This document shows positions 1 through 8,032 of a stretch of DNA of 64,000 nucleotides, one piece after another. The DNA is from Pseudoalteromonas sp. OOF1S-7 (lineage in GTDB: Bacteria > Pseudomonadota > Gammaproteobacteria > Enterobacterales > Alteromonadaceae). The notes under the pieces were generated by a model. The model searched no databases, was not told the DNA's origin, and worked only from the letters and a program-made list of their open reading frames with translations. The stretch spans positions 43,108-107,107 of the forward strand of contig NZ_JAKRFZ010000017.1 of the NCBI RefSeq assembly GCF_022347765.1, given 5' to 3'. Position numbers and translations under genes: made by a program. The first letter of the stretch is position 1. Every line of letters begins with the position of its first letter.

Positions 1-915
1 GACGAGGTGGTGTTAGTCGCCACACCGTTGTATCACTCTCTTGCCCAGCGTGGGGTCCTGATGCCGCTGATGTTGGGGGCAACCAGTGTGATCCTGGCCA
101 AGTTTTCTTTACCGAAGTGGTTAGAAGCCATTGCGACGCACAAAGTCAGTTTTCTGTTCGCGGTATCTGCCCAATTAGAAAGTTTGCTTAGTAGCGACGA
201 AGAAATGGAACTGAGCTCGTTGCGCTGCGTGGTATCGTCTTCTGCGGTGCTGGCAGCAGAGTCTAAACAAGCTTTGCTGAACAAGTTACCTTGTCGCTTT
301 CATGAATGTTATGGTGCCTCTGAAGTGGGGGTTGTCAGTGATTTTTGCGTCAGTGAGCGGCAAGATAAAAACGGTGCTGTCGGCGTGGCTTTACCGTTTG
401 TTCAGATGAAAATTGTGGATCCGACAGGGCAAGCTCTGGGGACGGGTGAAGTTGGCGAAATTGCCTGTCAGACCTTAACCGGGTTCAGTGGTTATCTAAA
501 AATGCCACAGCAAACTCAGGACGCGTTTGACTCTCAGGGTTTCTTTCTGACCGGTGACTTGGGTTATCTGGATGAAGATGGCTTTTTATATTACGTCGGA
601 CGTAAAAAAGAGGTGATATCCAGCGGAGGGATCAACATTTTTCCTCAGGATATTGAAGCGGTGTTTAAGAAACACCCTCAGGTGATTGACTGTGTTGCTT
701 TTGGCTGTGCAGACAGGCAACTGGGTGAGTATATCAAGGTGGTCTATGAGCAGCAGGGTGAGCTGGATATCAGCCGGGAGTTGCGATTACTGTGCTTGTC
801 TGAACTGACTGATTACCAGCAACCGCGTACGCTTGAGCGTCTCAGTGCATTGCCCAGAAACCCCATGGGTAAAGTGCTCAGGAATGACGTAAAAACACAC
901 CATTCGGAGGTGTAA
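1..915 (+). CDS. Acyl-CoA synthetase-like AMP-dependent ligase, C-terminal part (cut by window edge)
   Basis: Reading frame open from base 1 to the TAA at 913-915, so the start lies upstream. The protein belongs to the adenylate-forming (ANL) superfamily, which activates a carboxylic acid with ATP and loads it on CoA or a carrier protein. Visible signatures are FHECYGASE, GEVGEIACQ, FLTGDLGYLDEDG, YYVGRKKEVISSGGINI and the C-terminal PRNPMGKVLR with the catalytic lysine. The substrate cannot be read from the sequence. It converges on the Gfo/Idh gene with 14 bases between the stops. Placed beside pseB/pseC, it may belong to a flagellin or surface-sugar modification locus that attaches an acyl group (inference). 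Confidence 0.85.
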   Translation, partial: DEVVLVATPLYHSLAQRGVLMPLMLGATSVILAKFSLPKWLEAIATHKVSFLFAVSAQLESLLSSDEEMELSSLRCVVSSSAVLAAESKQALLNKLPCRFHECYGASEVGVVSDFCVSERQDKNGAVGVALPFVQMKIVDPTGQALGTGEVGEIACQTLTGFSGYLKMPQQTQDAFDSQGFFLTGDLGYLDEDGFLYYVGRKKEVISSGGINIFPQDIEAVFKKHPQVIDCVAFGCADRQLGEYIKVVYEQQGELDISRELRLLCLSELTDYQQPRTLERLSALPRNPMGKVLRNDVKTHHSEV

Positions 916-918
916 AAC

Positions 919-944
919 TGGTGTCAGGCTCAGACCTGACACCA
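919..944. terminator. Perfect 10-bp hairpin between convergent genes
   Basis: TGGTGTCAGG (919-928) and CCTGACACCA (935-944) pair perfectly around a six-base loop. The left arm lies between the two stops and the rest covers the last codons of the minus-strand Gfo/Idh gene. There is no T-run on either strand, so intrinsic termination is uncertain; it could instead protect both 3' ends. Confidence 0.45.
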
Positions 945-2060
945 ACCGTGTTGCTCGTTAGAAGCGACTGCGGCTTCAAAAAGAGCCAGCCCGGCCTGCG
1001 CCTGAGTAAAGCCAAATACGTACTCGTTGTCAGGCACGGTGCCTGCCTGATAGGCAGACAAAGCCTGATGAATATCTGTGTATAAGTTGGCAAAGGCTTC
1101 AACAAATCCGGTAGGGTGTCCCGGTTTCATGCGATTGTAACGGAACTGATTGGCGTATTGACACTGTCCTGCGCGATCGAGAATTTCTCTTCTGCCATCA
1201 CTGAATTGCAACTGAAGCTCATCCGGATTGAGTTGCACCCAGGTGGCGCTGCCCGCCGTGCCATACACTCGGATCTGCAAACCATTGCGGTGACCGATGG
1301 CAGTTTTTGACATCCACATACTGCCGCGGATCCCATCCGGGTATTTAAGCAGCATTTGGACATCGTCAATCAATCCAGAGTAGTCGGAGTGATTGGCAAA
1401 CTGAGCACAGGTTTCTGTTGGTTCCAGCTCCAGCAAATAACTCGATAAGTGATGTAAATGTACGCCCAAATCAAGACAGATAGTGGGCACCTGATAGTCC
1501 TGCAATCGCCACGCCTGTGGCTTGGCGGGTTTGCCTGCGATATCGGGCGGGCGCTTAAAGCCCTCTTGTGGCATTTCCAGATGGATTTTCTGGATCTGAC
1601 CGAGTTTACCCTGAGCAATCAGATGCTTAAGCTCACGTACCATGGCATAACCGCTGTAGTTATAGGTCACTGCCAGAAAGTGTGTTTTCGGGTCATACAC
1701 TTTAGCCAACGCCTGTGTTTGGGCTGTACCACAGACCAGCGACTTTTCGCAAATGATTGGCATATTTTCATTCAATAGTGCCGTCAGCACCTCAAGGTGA
1801 TGAGGTGTTGGGGTGAGCACGACCACTGCGTCTACTCGTGCTTTTTCTTGCTTAATAAGTGTGCGCCAGTCGCTGTAGGTGCGTTCTGGTGCGATATCCC
1901 ATTGCTGCGCGGTAGCAACATTGGCACCTGGGTCACGGCTGAAGGCGCCAGCCACGACTTTAAAGCGATTATCCAGTTGTGCGGCACTAAAGTGCACATA
2001 GCCAACAGCCGAATTCAGGCCGCCACCAATAAAGGCAAGGTTTAAAGACCTCTCCATCAT
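930..2060 (-). CDS. Gfo/Idh/MocA-family oxidoreductase
   Basis: A 376-residue NAD(P)-dependent oxidoreductase of the Gfo/Idh/MocA type, a family acting on sugars and nucleotide sugars. The N-terminal Rossmann fold shows the dinucleotide motif LAFIGGGLNSA (residues 7-17), followed by AVVVLTPTPHH and CEKSL, the family's usual EKP-like position. The C-terminal half is the substrate-binding alpha/beta domain. A good Shine-Dalgarno (AAGGAG, seven bases before the first ATG) supports the start at 2060. It lies four bases downstream of pseC and so is probably cotranscribed with pseB-pseC. That context suggests a role in nonulosonic-acid or modified-sugar synthesis, but the substrate is unknown. Confidence 0.85.
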   Translation of the reverse strand: MMERSLNLAFIGGGLNSAVGYVHFSAAQLDNRFKVVAGAFSRDPGANVATAQQWDIAPERTYSDWRTLIKQEKARVDAVVVLTPTPHHLEVLTALLNENMPIICEKSLVCGTAQTQALAKVYDPKTHFLAVTYNYSGYAMVRELKHLIAQGKLGQIQKIHLEMPQEGFKRPPDIAGKPAKPQAWRLQDYQVPTICLDLGVHLHHLSSYLLELEPTETCAQFANHSDYSGLIDDVQMLLKYPDGIRGSMWMSKTAIGHRNGLQIRVYGTAGSATWVQLNPDELQLQFSDGRREILDRAGQCQYANQFRYNRMKPGHPTGFVEAFANLYTDIHQALSAYQAGTVPDNEYVFGFTQAQAGLALFEAAVASNEQHGWCQV

Positions 2061-2064
2061 GCAC

Positions 2065-3255
2065 TTACTCCTTGATATTATTTTGAATATTTTGCCAACC
2101 GGTGAGCAAATTACGTAAGGTCTTCACTACTTCTTGTTGTTGAGCGTATGTTAGTAAAGGAAAAAGAGGAATGGTGATCGCACTTTGGTAATACGCTTCA
2201 CTATTCGGGCAGTAGCCCTCGCTAAACCCTAAGTCTTTGTAAAATGGCTGCAGGTATATAGGAATATAATGTACGTGGGCACATATTCCCGATGCTCTCA
2301 TTTTGGTCACTATGTGTTGTTGTAGTTCACGCGAGCTATCCGTAAAACGAACAACGTATAAATGGTAAGTGCTGAGTTGTAACTCTGACTGAGAGAGCGG
2401 GGTGATGCCTTCAATCTCGGCAAACATTTTGTCGTAGGCACGTGCTAGCTGGTTTCGGCTGGTGACAAATTCGTCGAGTCGAGCCAGCTGACTCAAACCC
2501 AGAGCCGCCTGAATATCTGTCATCCGATAGTTATATCCCAGTAATTGCTGTTGATAATACCAGGGGCCGTGGCTTTCTTCAGTCATTTGTTCAGGATCAG
2601 ATGTAATGCCATGACTTCGAAATGCTCTCATACGATCTGCCAGTTGCGGGTTCTGAGTGACAGCCATGCCACCCTCAGCAGAGGTGATAATTTTTACCGG
2701 GTGGAAACTGAATACACAAATATCCGAGTAAGTACAATGACCAACCGGTTTACCCTGGTACTCGCCTCCTATCGCGTGAGAGGCATCTTCGATAACTTTA
2801 AAACCATATTGTTTGGCCAGGGCTCCTATTCTTGCCATGTCACACGATTGCCCTGCGAAATGAACGGGGATAATCACGTCTGGTAATGCATTTAAGCGTG
2901 CTGCTTGTTCCAGCTTTTCTGACAGAGCAGCGATGCACAAGTTACCCGTATTTGCATCTATATCAACAAAGTCAACTGTCGCACCACAATATAAGGCACA
3001 GTTCGCCGAAGCGACAAAAGAGTTAGGAACAGTCCAAACTATGCTGCCTTGTTTAACATCTAGCGCTTTACAGGCAATGTGTAATGTCGACGTTGCACTG
3101 TTAGCAGCGACAGCACCGACTGCGCCACAGTATTTAGCAACGGCGTCTTCGAACTGACGTACAGTGGGGCCCTGAGTTAAAAAGTCTGATTTCAGTATTT
3201 CGATAACAGCGTCGATGTCTCGCTGTTCAATACTTTGTTTGCCATAAGGGATCAT
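2065..3255 (-). CDS. pseC: PseC-like sugar aminotransferase (pseudaminic acid pathway)
   Basis: A 396-residue PLP-dependent aminotransferase of the DegT/DnrJ/EryC1 family. PseC converts the PseB product, a UDP-4-keto-6-deoxy-L-AltNAc sugar, to the 4-amino sugar using glutamate. Visible features are the N-terminal MIPYGKQSIE typical of PseC, ANSATSTLH (51-59), EDASHAIGG (156-164) and FSFHPVKII with the presumed PLP lysine at 188. Its place directly after pseB strengthens the specific name. The product is probably a precursor of the sugar put on flagellin. Other sugar aminotransferases of the family share these motifs, so substrate specificity is inferred. Confidence 0.88.
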   Translation of the reverse strand: MIPYGKQSIEQRDIDAVIEILKSDFLTQGPTVRQFEDAVAKYCGAVGAVAANSATSTLHIACKALDVKQGSIVWTVPNSFVASANCALYCGATVDFVDIDANTGNLCIAALSEKLEQAARLNALPDVIIPVHFAGQSCDMARIGALAKQYGFKVIEDASHAIGGEYQGKPVGHCTYSDICVFSFHPVKIITSAEGGMAVTQNPQLADRMRAFRSHGITSDPEQMTEESHGPWYYQQQLLGYNYRMTDIQAALGLSQLARLDEFVTSRNQLARAYDKMFAEIEGITPLSQSELQLSTYHLYVVRFTDSSRELQQHIVTKMRASGICAHVHYIPIYLQPFYKDLGFSEGYCPNSEAYYQSAITIPLFPLLTYAQQQEVVKTLRNLLTGWQNIQNNIKE

Positions 3256-3272
3256 ATTGAGCTCCAGGCAGG

Positions 3273-4274
3273 CTAGGCTAATGCCTGAGCGTTAAAGGCT
3301 TTTATGGCTTCCACAGACAGATAGTCCGGGTTGCTGAGTGAGTTATATTCAAACCCAGGCGCTACCGGCTGGCCTTGCTCGCGAAGGGCATTGGTATCAA
3401 AGTCATTGCTACGACTGCTAAACTTGATACCGGGTGCAATCACAAAGTGATCGCTAAATTCAAAGGTGTTAAAGCTGAGATCTTCGGGGCACATCACTTC
3501 GTGTAATTTCTCTCCTGGTCGAATGCCTATGATTTTATGTGGCAATTGCGGGGCCATTGCTGTAGCAAGATCAACAATACGGATAGAAGGTATCTTAGGC
3601 ACAAAAATCTCACCTCCCAACATACGTTCAAAGTTTTTCAAGACAAAATCCACGCCTTGCTGGAGACTGATCCAGAAGCGGGTCATGTCGGCATGGGTAA
3701 CAGGGATATGGTCGCAGCCTTCATCAATCAAGCGCTGAAATACGGGCACAACAGAACCACGTGAACACACAACGTTGCCGTACCGTACCACAGAGAATAA
3801 GGTCCTGTGGCCCCCTGCAATATTATTTGCCGCAACAAATAATTTATCTGAAGCAAGTTTGGTTGCGCCGTATAGGTTAATTGGGTTGGCGGCTTTATCT
3901 GTTGACAGAGCAATCACCTTTTCTACATTGTTGTCCAGTGCGGCCTCGATCAAGTTTTCGGCCCCATTGATGTTAGTTTTGATGCACTCCATAGGGTTAT
4001 ATTCAGCAGCAGGCACTTGTTTAAGTGCAGCAGCATGGATCACAAAATCAACCCCCTGCATGGCACGATAAAGGCGGTTTTTATCTCTTATGTCACCGAT
4101 AAAGTAACGCATACAAGAATCGTTGAAGACCTGCTGCATCTCAAACTGTTTCAGCTCATCACGAGAAAAAACAATGATTTTCTTTGGCTTGTATCGGGTA
4201 AGTAGTGTTTTGACATACTTTTTACCGAATGAGCCTGTGCCGCCAGTAATGAGAATCGTCTTGTTGTCAAACAT
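3273..4274 (-). CDS. pseB: PseB-like UDP-GlcNAc 4,6-dehydratase (C5-inverting)
   Basis: A 333-residue short-chain dehydrogenase/reductase, close to the length of Helicobacter FlaA1/PseB. The enzyme starts pseudaminic acid synthesis by dehydrating UDP-GlcNAc and inverting C5. Seen here are TILITGGTGSFGKKY (nucleotide binding, residues 6-20), SRDELKQFEMQ, IHAAALKQVP and the catalytic YGATKLASDKLF. The C-terminal RPGEKLHEVMCPED is typical of the FlaA1 group. It heads the minus-strand unit pseB-pseC-Gfo/Idh, divergent from the flagellin gene with 226 bases between. The SD AGGTGGG lies upstream of the ATG. Confidence 0.92.
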   Translation of the reverse strand: MFDNKTILITGGTGSFGKKYVKTLLTRYKPKKIIVFSRDELKQFEMQQVFNDSCMRYFIGDIRDKNRLYRAMQGVDFVIHAAALKQVPAAEYNPMECIKTNINGAENLIEAALDNNVEKVIALSTDKAANPINLYGATKLASDKLFVAANNIAGGHRTLFSVVRYGNVVCSRGSVVPVFQRLIDEGCDHIPVTHADMTRFWISLQQGVDFVLKNFERMLGGEIFVPKIPSIRIVDLATAMAPQLPHKIIGIRPGEKLHEVMCPEDLSFNTFEFSDHFVIAPGIKFSSRSNDFDTNALREQGQPVAPGFEYNSLSNPDYLSVEAIKAFNAQALA

Positions 4275-4470
4275 AAAAGCCCACCTAAAGGTGCATTGAA
4301 TTCTTTACAGTATAGAAAAAAGCATGACTGTAGCAAAATTCGCTTAGCAAAAATAAAAAGCGATTACTCAATACTTTATATCAGTTATCGAGAATTTGCA
4401 GTAAATATACTGAGCGGGCTGTTCAATTTCTTACAATAGATGACTTTTTAAACACAAAGGAGTAGACTTG

Positions 4471-4488
4471 ATGGAAAATAACACCTGA
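4471..4488 (+). other. Five-codon minicistron (MENNT) in the flagellin leader
   Basis: An ATG at 4471 with a strong Shine-Dalgarno (AAAGGAG at 4456-4462, eight bases upstream) opens a reading frame of only five codons ending at TGA 4486-4488. The flagellin SD (GGGGAGG) follows at once and the flagellin ATG is at 4501. It could be a translated leader that couples ribosomes to the flagellin start. No direct evidence of translation is available. Confidence 0.35.
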
Positions 4489-4500
4489 TGGGGAGGCGTT

Positions 4501-5286
4501 ATGAAGATACAATCTCAAAGTAATAGTTTTTTTAATCAGGTTGACCAGACCAACAATAAGCTTAATCAACAGCTTGCAAGTGGTAAAAAGGTCAACTCAG
4601 CGGCGGATGATGCGGCTGCGCTGCAGATCATTAACCGTCTGACGTCGCAGCAGGAAGGTTATAACCAGTCTATACGCAATGCTTATGACGGTATTTCTTA
4701 TTCTCAAACAACCGACTCCGCATTGTCAGGTGTAAATGACGCCGTGTCGCGGATCCGGGAGTTATCACTTCAGTCCGGGAGTGGTGCGCTGACCGACAGC
4801 GACAGGCAAGCTTTGCAAGAGGAAGTATCGCAGCTGCAGTCTCAGATAACAGATACCTTTGCGAACACCACTTTCGGTGGTCAGGCCTTGTTTGACGGTA
4901 ACCAAACCAGTTTTCAGGTAGGACCGGACGCAAACACAACGCAAGGGTTCACAGCGTCGGACGGCAGTTTTGCGAACCCTATTCTGAGTGTTGATATCTC
5001 GACCCAGGCGGGTGCTCAAACAGCCATCGATGCCGCAGATCAGGTATCTGAAGCGCTGAATACGCAAAGAACACAACTGGGTGCGTTTGAAAATACCCTT
5101 AACAGCACAATACGTGGCCTTGGCACACAAAGAGATAATATTGCTGAGAGCCAAAGCCGGATCCAGGATACTGACTACGCCAGTGCAGTAGCAGAGCAGA
5201 CCGCCAATGATATTTTATCTCAGGCTTCTATTGCATTACGTGGTCAGGCGAATCAGTCTGCTTCGTCAGTGCTGGGTTTGCTGTAA
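4501..5286 (+). CDS. Short divergent flagellin
   Basis: A 261-residue flagellin. The conserved D0/D1 ends are present: N-terminal QLASGKKVNSAADDAAALQI, NRLTSQQEGYNQSIRNAYDGIS, and C-terminal TDYASAVAEQTANDILSQAS with a hydrophobic tail SSVLGLL. The middle (about residues 130-175) is very short, so the D2/D3 surface domains are nearly absent. The first residues, MKIQSQSNSFFNQVD, differ from the usual MAxxVNTN start. GGGGAGG precedes the ATG. It is transcribed away from pseB/pseC, whose product probably glycosylates flagellins. No sigma-54 site was found in its 226-base upstream region. It may be a minor filament subunit. Confidence 0.93.
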   Translation: MKIQSQSNSFFNQVDQTNNKLNQQLASGKKVNSAADDAAALQIINRLTSQQEGYNQSIRNAYDGISYSQTTDSALSGVNDAVSRIRELSLQSGSGALTDSDRQALQEEVSQLQSQITDTFANTTFGGQALFDGNQTSFQVGPDANTTQGFTASDGSFANPILSVDISTQAGAQTAIDAADQVSEALNTQRTQLGAFENTLNSTIRGLGTQRDNIAESQSRIQDTDYASAVAEQTANDILSQASIALRGQANQSASSVLGLL

Positions 5287-5313
5287 ATCTAATATTACCA
5301 GTACTTTGACCTT

Positions 5314-5344
5314 AAAAAGCCAGTGATCTTACACTGGCTTTTTT
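5314..5344 (+). terminator. Rho-independent terminator after flagellin
   Basis: AAAAAGCCAGTG (5314-5325) and CACTGGCTTTTTT (5332-5344) form a strong hairpin with a six-base loop and a T-run, 27 bases after the flagellin stop. The A-rich left arm also makes it plausible on the other strand. Confidence 0.9.
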
Positions 5345-5643
5345 AATGCATTATCACCAAATAACTGTCGTGCAACAGAAAAGTCTTCTTTTTCAGAGGC
5401 ACATCAAACCAGACCAGTGTCGCATTGCCGGAAGCGATTCATATTCTGTGGTCAGGAGTTCCTTTTTTTCGTACTTGCGCCCGGTTTTTCTGGATTTTAA
5501 TCCTTAAGTATTGATTTAGCGCATAGGCCGCGGCGTTTTTTTGGCGTTGATGTCAAAAACTTGCCACTTAGGTATTGCATCCCCATGCCACTGACTTACA
5601 ATCATTACTATTGATGTATACGAAGAAGTTTGACCTTGCGGGC
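5345..5643. other. Gene-free stretch before flrA
   Basis: About 300 bases with no supported gene. It should hold the flrA promoter, but no convincing -35/-10 pair or sigma-54 site was found. In related flagellar clusters flaG, fliD and fliS usually sit here; none is present. Confidence 0.5.
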
Positions 5644-7086
5644 ATGATTACGATCCTCGATAACAATAATAACAGAGCAACCGGACTGGCAGCGGCATTG
5701 AGTTTTGTCGGGCAGCCGGCACAGGTGATTGCAGAGCCGGATTTTTCTCCCGATCTGTTAAGCCATCTGCAGGAGCCAGTGATCATCCTGGGTGCTTTGT
5801 CGCAGCACAATCATGAAGTACTGATTAAGTCTTTGCCCGCAGTGCCGTTCTTACTGATAGGGGAAACCTTACGGCCACTGCTCTCTTTAGCCAATGTAAT
5901 TGGTCTCATCACTGAGCCTTTTAGCCAGGAAGTGACCATGCAGCTATTGCACGATTGTCAGCAGTACCTACGCATGTTACCGGGCAAATCGACACAGCTG
6001 AATGATGCAAAGTCGTTTGATGGCCTGGTTGGCGATACTAAAGCCGTTAAAGAAGTGCGCTTTTTAATCTCCCAGGTGGCTAAAACAGATGCGAATGTAT
6101 TGATCCTTGGTGAGTCAGGAACCGGTAAAGAGGTCGTTGCACGTAATGTGCACTTGCTATCCAACCGCAATACCGGTCCGTTTGTGCCAGTGAACTGTGG
6201 TGCAATTCCTGGTGAGCTGCTGGAAAGCGAGTTGTTTGGTCACGAAAAAGGTGCATTTACCGGTGCAATTTCTGCGCGTAAAGGCCGTTTTGAACTGGCA
6301 CAAGGTGGGACATTATTTCTCGATGAAATAGGTGATATGCCATTGCAGATGCAGGTTAAGCTGTTACGTGTGTTGCAGGAAAGAAGCTATGAGCGAGTTG
6401 GAGGCACTAAGCCTATTCAGGCGGACGTCAGGGTTATCGCTGCGACGCACCGAAACCTGGAAACCATGATCGAAGAAGGCAAGTTCCGTGAGGATTTATT
6501 TTATCGCCTCAATGTATTCCCCATTGAAAACCCTTCACTACGCGAACGTGCTGACGATATTCCATTATTATTGAAAGAATTACTACGCCGCGTTGCTGAG
6601 CAAGGTGGCAGTTCAGTCAAATTCACCGACCGTGCAATCGACAGCCTCAAAGCGCATAGCTGGCCTGGTAACATTCGTGAGCTGGCTAACCTGGTTGAGC
6701 GGATGGCCATTATGTTCCCGGAAAAAGTAGTGGATGTTACAGACTTACCGGGTAAGTATCGCTATATCGAAGTTGAGGCTTACGAACCCGAATATCCGGA
6801 AGAGCTGCTTGAAAAAGATGTTTTTAACGAGCTGTTCAGTGACGGGTTCAGTGATTTTGAAGATGAAGACGAAACGCAAGACCAGGGCAGTGTAGAACCC
6901 GGGCTGGGACGATTGCCAGATGATGGGATCGAGCTTAAAGAGTATCTGGCTGAGATGGAAATTAGCCTTATAACCCAAGCGCTGGAGCGCTATGATTATG
7001 TGGTTGCCAGAGCGGCTGAGATACTCGGTGTACGGCGTACAACGCTGGTCGAAAAAATGAAAAAGTACAACCTAAACCGCGACTAG
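5644..7086 (+). CDS. flrA: Flagellar master regulator FlrA/FleQ
   Basis: A 480-residue sigma-54-dependent activator of the FleQ/FlrA group, which switches on class II flagellar genes. It has a degenerate receiver-like N-domain (FleQ type; the start MITILDNNNNRA lacks the acidic DD pair). An AAA+ domain follows, with Walker A GESGTGKE (156-163), the sigma-54 contact loop GAFTGA and Walker B GTLFLDEIGD. A C-terminal Fis-like HTH carries AAEILGVRRTTLVEKM. The frame stays open upstream to a TTG at 5575, with another ATG at 5614. I chose 5644 because MITILD aligns with the usual start of FleQ proteins. The region between AAA+ and HTH is acidic. A terminator follows. Confidence 0.93.
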   Translation: MITILDNNNNRATGLAAALSFVGQPAQVIAEPDFSPDLLSHLQEPVIILGALSQHNHEVLIKSLPAVPFLLIGETLRPLLSLANVIGLITEPFSQEVTMQLLHDCQQYLRMLPGKSTQLNDAKSFDGLVGDTKAVKEVRFLISQVAKTDANVLILGESGTGKEVVARNVHLLSNRNTGPFVPVNCGAIPGELLESELFGHEKGAFTGAISARKGRFELAQGGTLFLDEIGDMPLQMQVKLLRVLQERSYERVGGTKPIQADVRVIAATHRNLETMIEEGKFREDLFYRLNVFPIENPSLRERADDIPLLLKELLRRVAEQGGSSVKFTDRAIDSLKAHSWPGNIRELANLVERMAIMFPEKVVDVTDLPGKYRYIEVEAYEPEYPEELLEKDVFNELFSDGFSDFEDEDETQDQGSVEPGLGRLPDDGIELKEYLAEMEISLITQALERYDYVVARAAEILGVRRTTLVEKMKKYNLNRD

Positions 7087-7104
7087 CAATGATTGTAAAA
7101 TCCC

Positions 7105-7134
7105 AAAAACGGCGCTTTGATAGCGCCGTTTTTT
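7105..7134 (+). terminator. Rho-independent terminator after flrA
   Basis: AAAAACGGCGCT (7105-7116) pairs with AGCGCCGTTTTTT (7122-7134) around loop TTGAT, followed by a T-run. It lies 18 bases after the flrA stop. Confidence 0.92.
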
Positions 7135-7234
7135 GTGGTCTCGAAAAAGCTGCCTGCCGGTCTTCCAGTCATAGTGGCTTTGGCCAAAAAGCACCTGATG
7201 TTTTTGCGTCTATAACTAAGGCCCAAGGTATACT

Positions 7235-7849
7235 TTATTTTTGATTACTCAGTTGTGCTTGAATATCCAACTGCTGATACATCTCTAAAATCGGCGCCTT
7301 ACAAAAGCAGTCGTCGTGATGATCATTGACCATGCCACAGGCCTGCATATGGGCGTAGACTGTAGTGGGTCCAAGAAACTTAAAACCCCGTTTTTTCAGA
7401 TCTTTTGCGAATTGTGTACTGATCTCTGTAGTGGCCTGATAATCCTGCGGGCTATGGATCGTGCTCACGATTGGTTCAAAGTTAACAAACTGCCACTGGT
7501 AGTAAGCAAAACTTCCAAATTCTTGTTGTATCTCAATAAACCGCCTTGCGTTATTGATTGTTGCCTGGATTTTTAGTTTGTTACGAATGATCCCTGCGTT
7601 ATCCATCAATTTAATGACGTCCTCTTCTGTCATCGCCGCGACCTTGTGTGGGTCAAATTGATGAAACGCCTCCCGGTAGTTGTCACGCTTTTTTAAAATG
7701 GTGTACCAGCTCAGACCCGCCTGCGCCGATTCCAGTGTAATAAACTCGAACAACTTAGTGTCTTCCAGTACGGGTTTTCCCCACTCTTCATCGTGATAGG
7801 CGACGTAATCTGGCTTGCTTAAGTCAACCCAGTGACAGCGTGTAGTCAT
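7235..7849 (-). CDS. tag: DNA-3-methyladenine glycosylase I
   Basis: A 204-residue base-excision repair enzyme that removes 3-methyladenine from DNA. It shows the Tag signature: N-terminal TTRCHWV, YHDEEWGKP, FEFITLESAQAGLSW, and the C-terminal NDHHDDCFC. Cys5, His19 and the C-terminal His/Cys fit the zinc site known in E. coli Tag. The ATG at 7849 is preceded by AAGGAC at good distance and gives the normal family length; the longer frame from 7879 has no such support. It is an isolated repair gene on the opposite strand between flrA and flrB, with no evident link to motility. Confidence 0.92.
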   Translation of the reverse strand: MTTRCHWVDLSKPDYVAYHDEEWGKPVLEDTKLFEFITLESAQAGLSWYTILKKRDNYREAFHQFDPHKVAAMTEEDVIKLMDNAGIIRNKLKIQATINNARRFIEIQQEFGSFAYYQWQFVNFEPIVSTIHSPQDYQATTEISTQFAKDLKKRGFKFLGPTTVYAHMQACGMVNDHHDDCFCKAPILEMYQQLDIQAQLSNQK

Positions 7850-7982
7850 GATATTGTCCTTAATGTTGGTGATAGACAAGCGTCAGTTTAGCGTATATTT
7901 AATCGCTGTACAAATAAACAGTGTCAAACTTTTGATGGCAAGTAATCAGATATAATCCACTGAATTTAATGGAAATTAAAAC

Positions 7983-7998
7983 TGGCATGCCAATTGCT
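7983..7998 (+). promoter_or_regulatory. Sigma-54 promoter for flrBC
   Basis: TGGCAT-GCCAA-TTGCT: the -24 GG (7984-7985) and -12 GC (7996-7997) are separated by exactly ten bases and both boxes are near consensus. The flrB ATG is about 35 bases downstream. In Vibrio cholerae flrBC is activated by FlrA with sigma-54, which agrees with this site. Confidence 0.82.
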
Positions 7999-8032
7999 TT
8001 ATCTGTGTATCTAGGTTTATGAGAGCAATATC

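Noticed and set aside
4275..4470. Sigma-28 or sigma-54 promoter for flagellin
   Set aside because: Some CGATTA/AAAATT pieces are present but not at correct spacing, and no GG-N10-GC occurs, so no site is called.
5540..5580. Sigma-54-like site before flrA (TGCCAC...TTGCAT)
   Set aside because: The spacing between the two boxes is two bases too long and the -24 GG is missing. FlrA-type genes are normally sigma-70 controlled.
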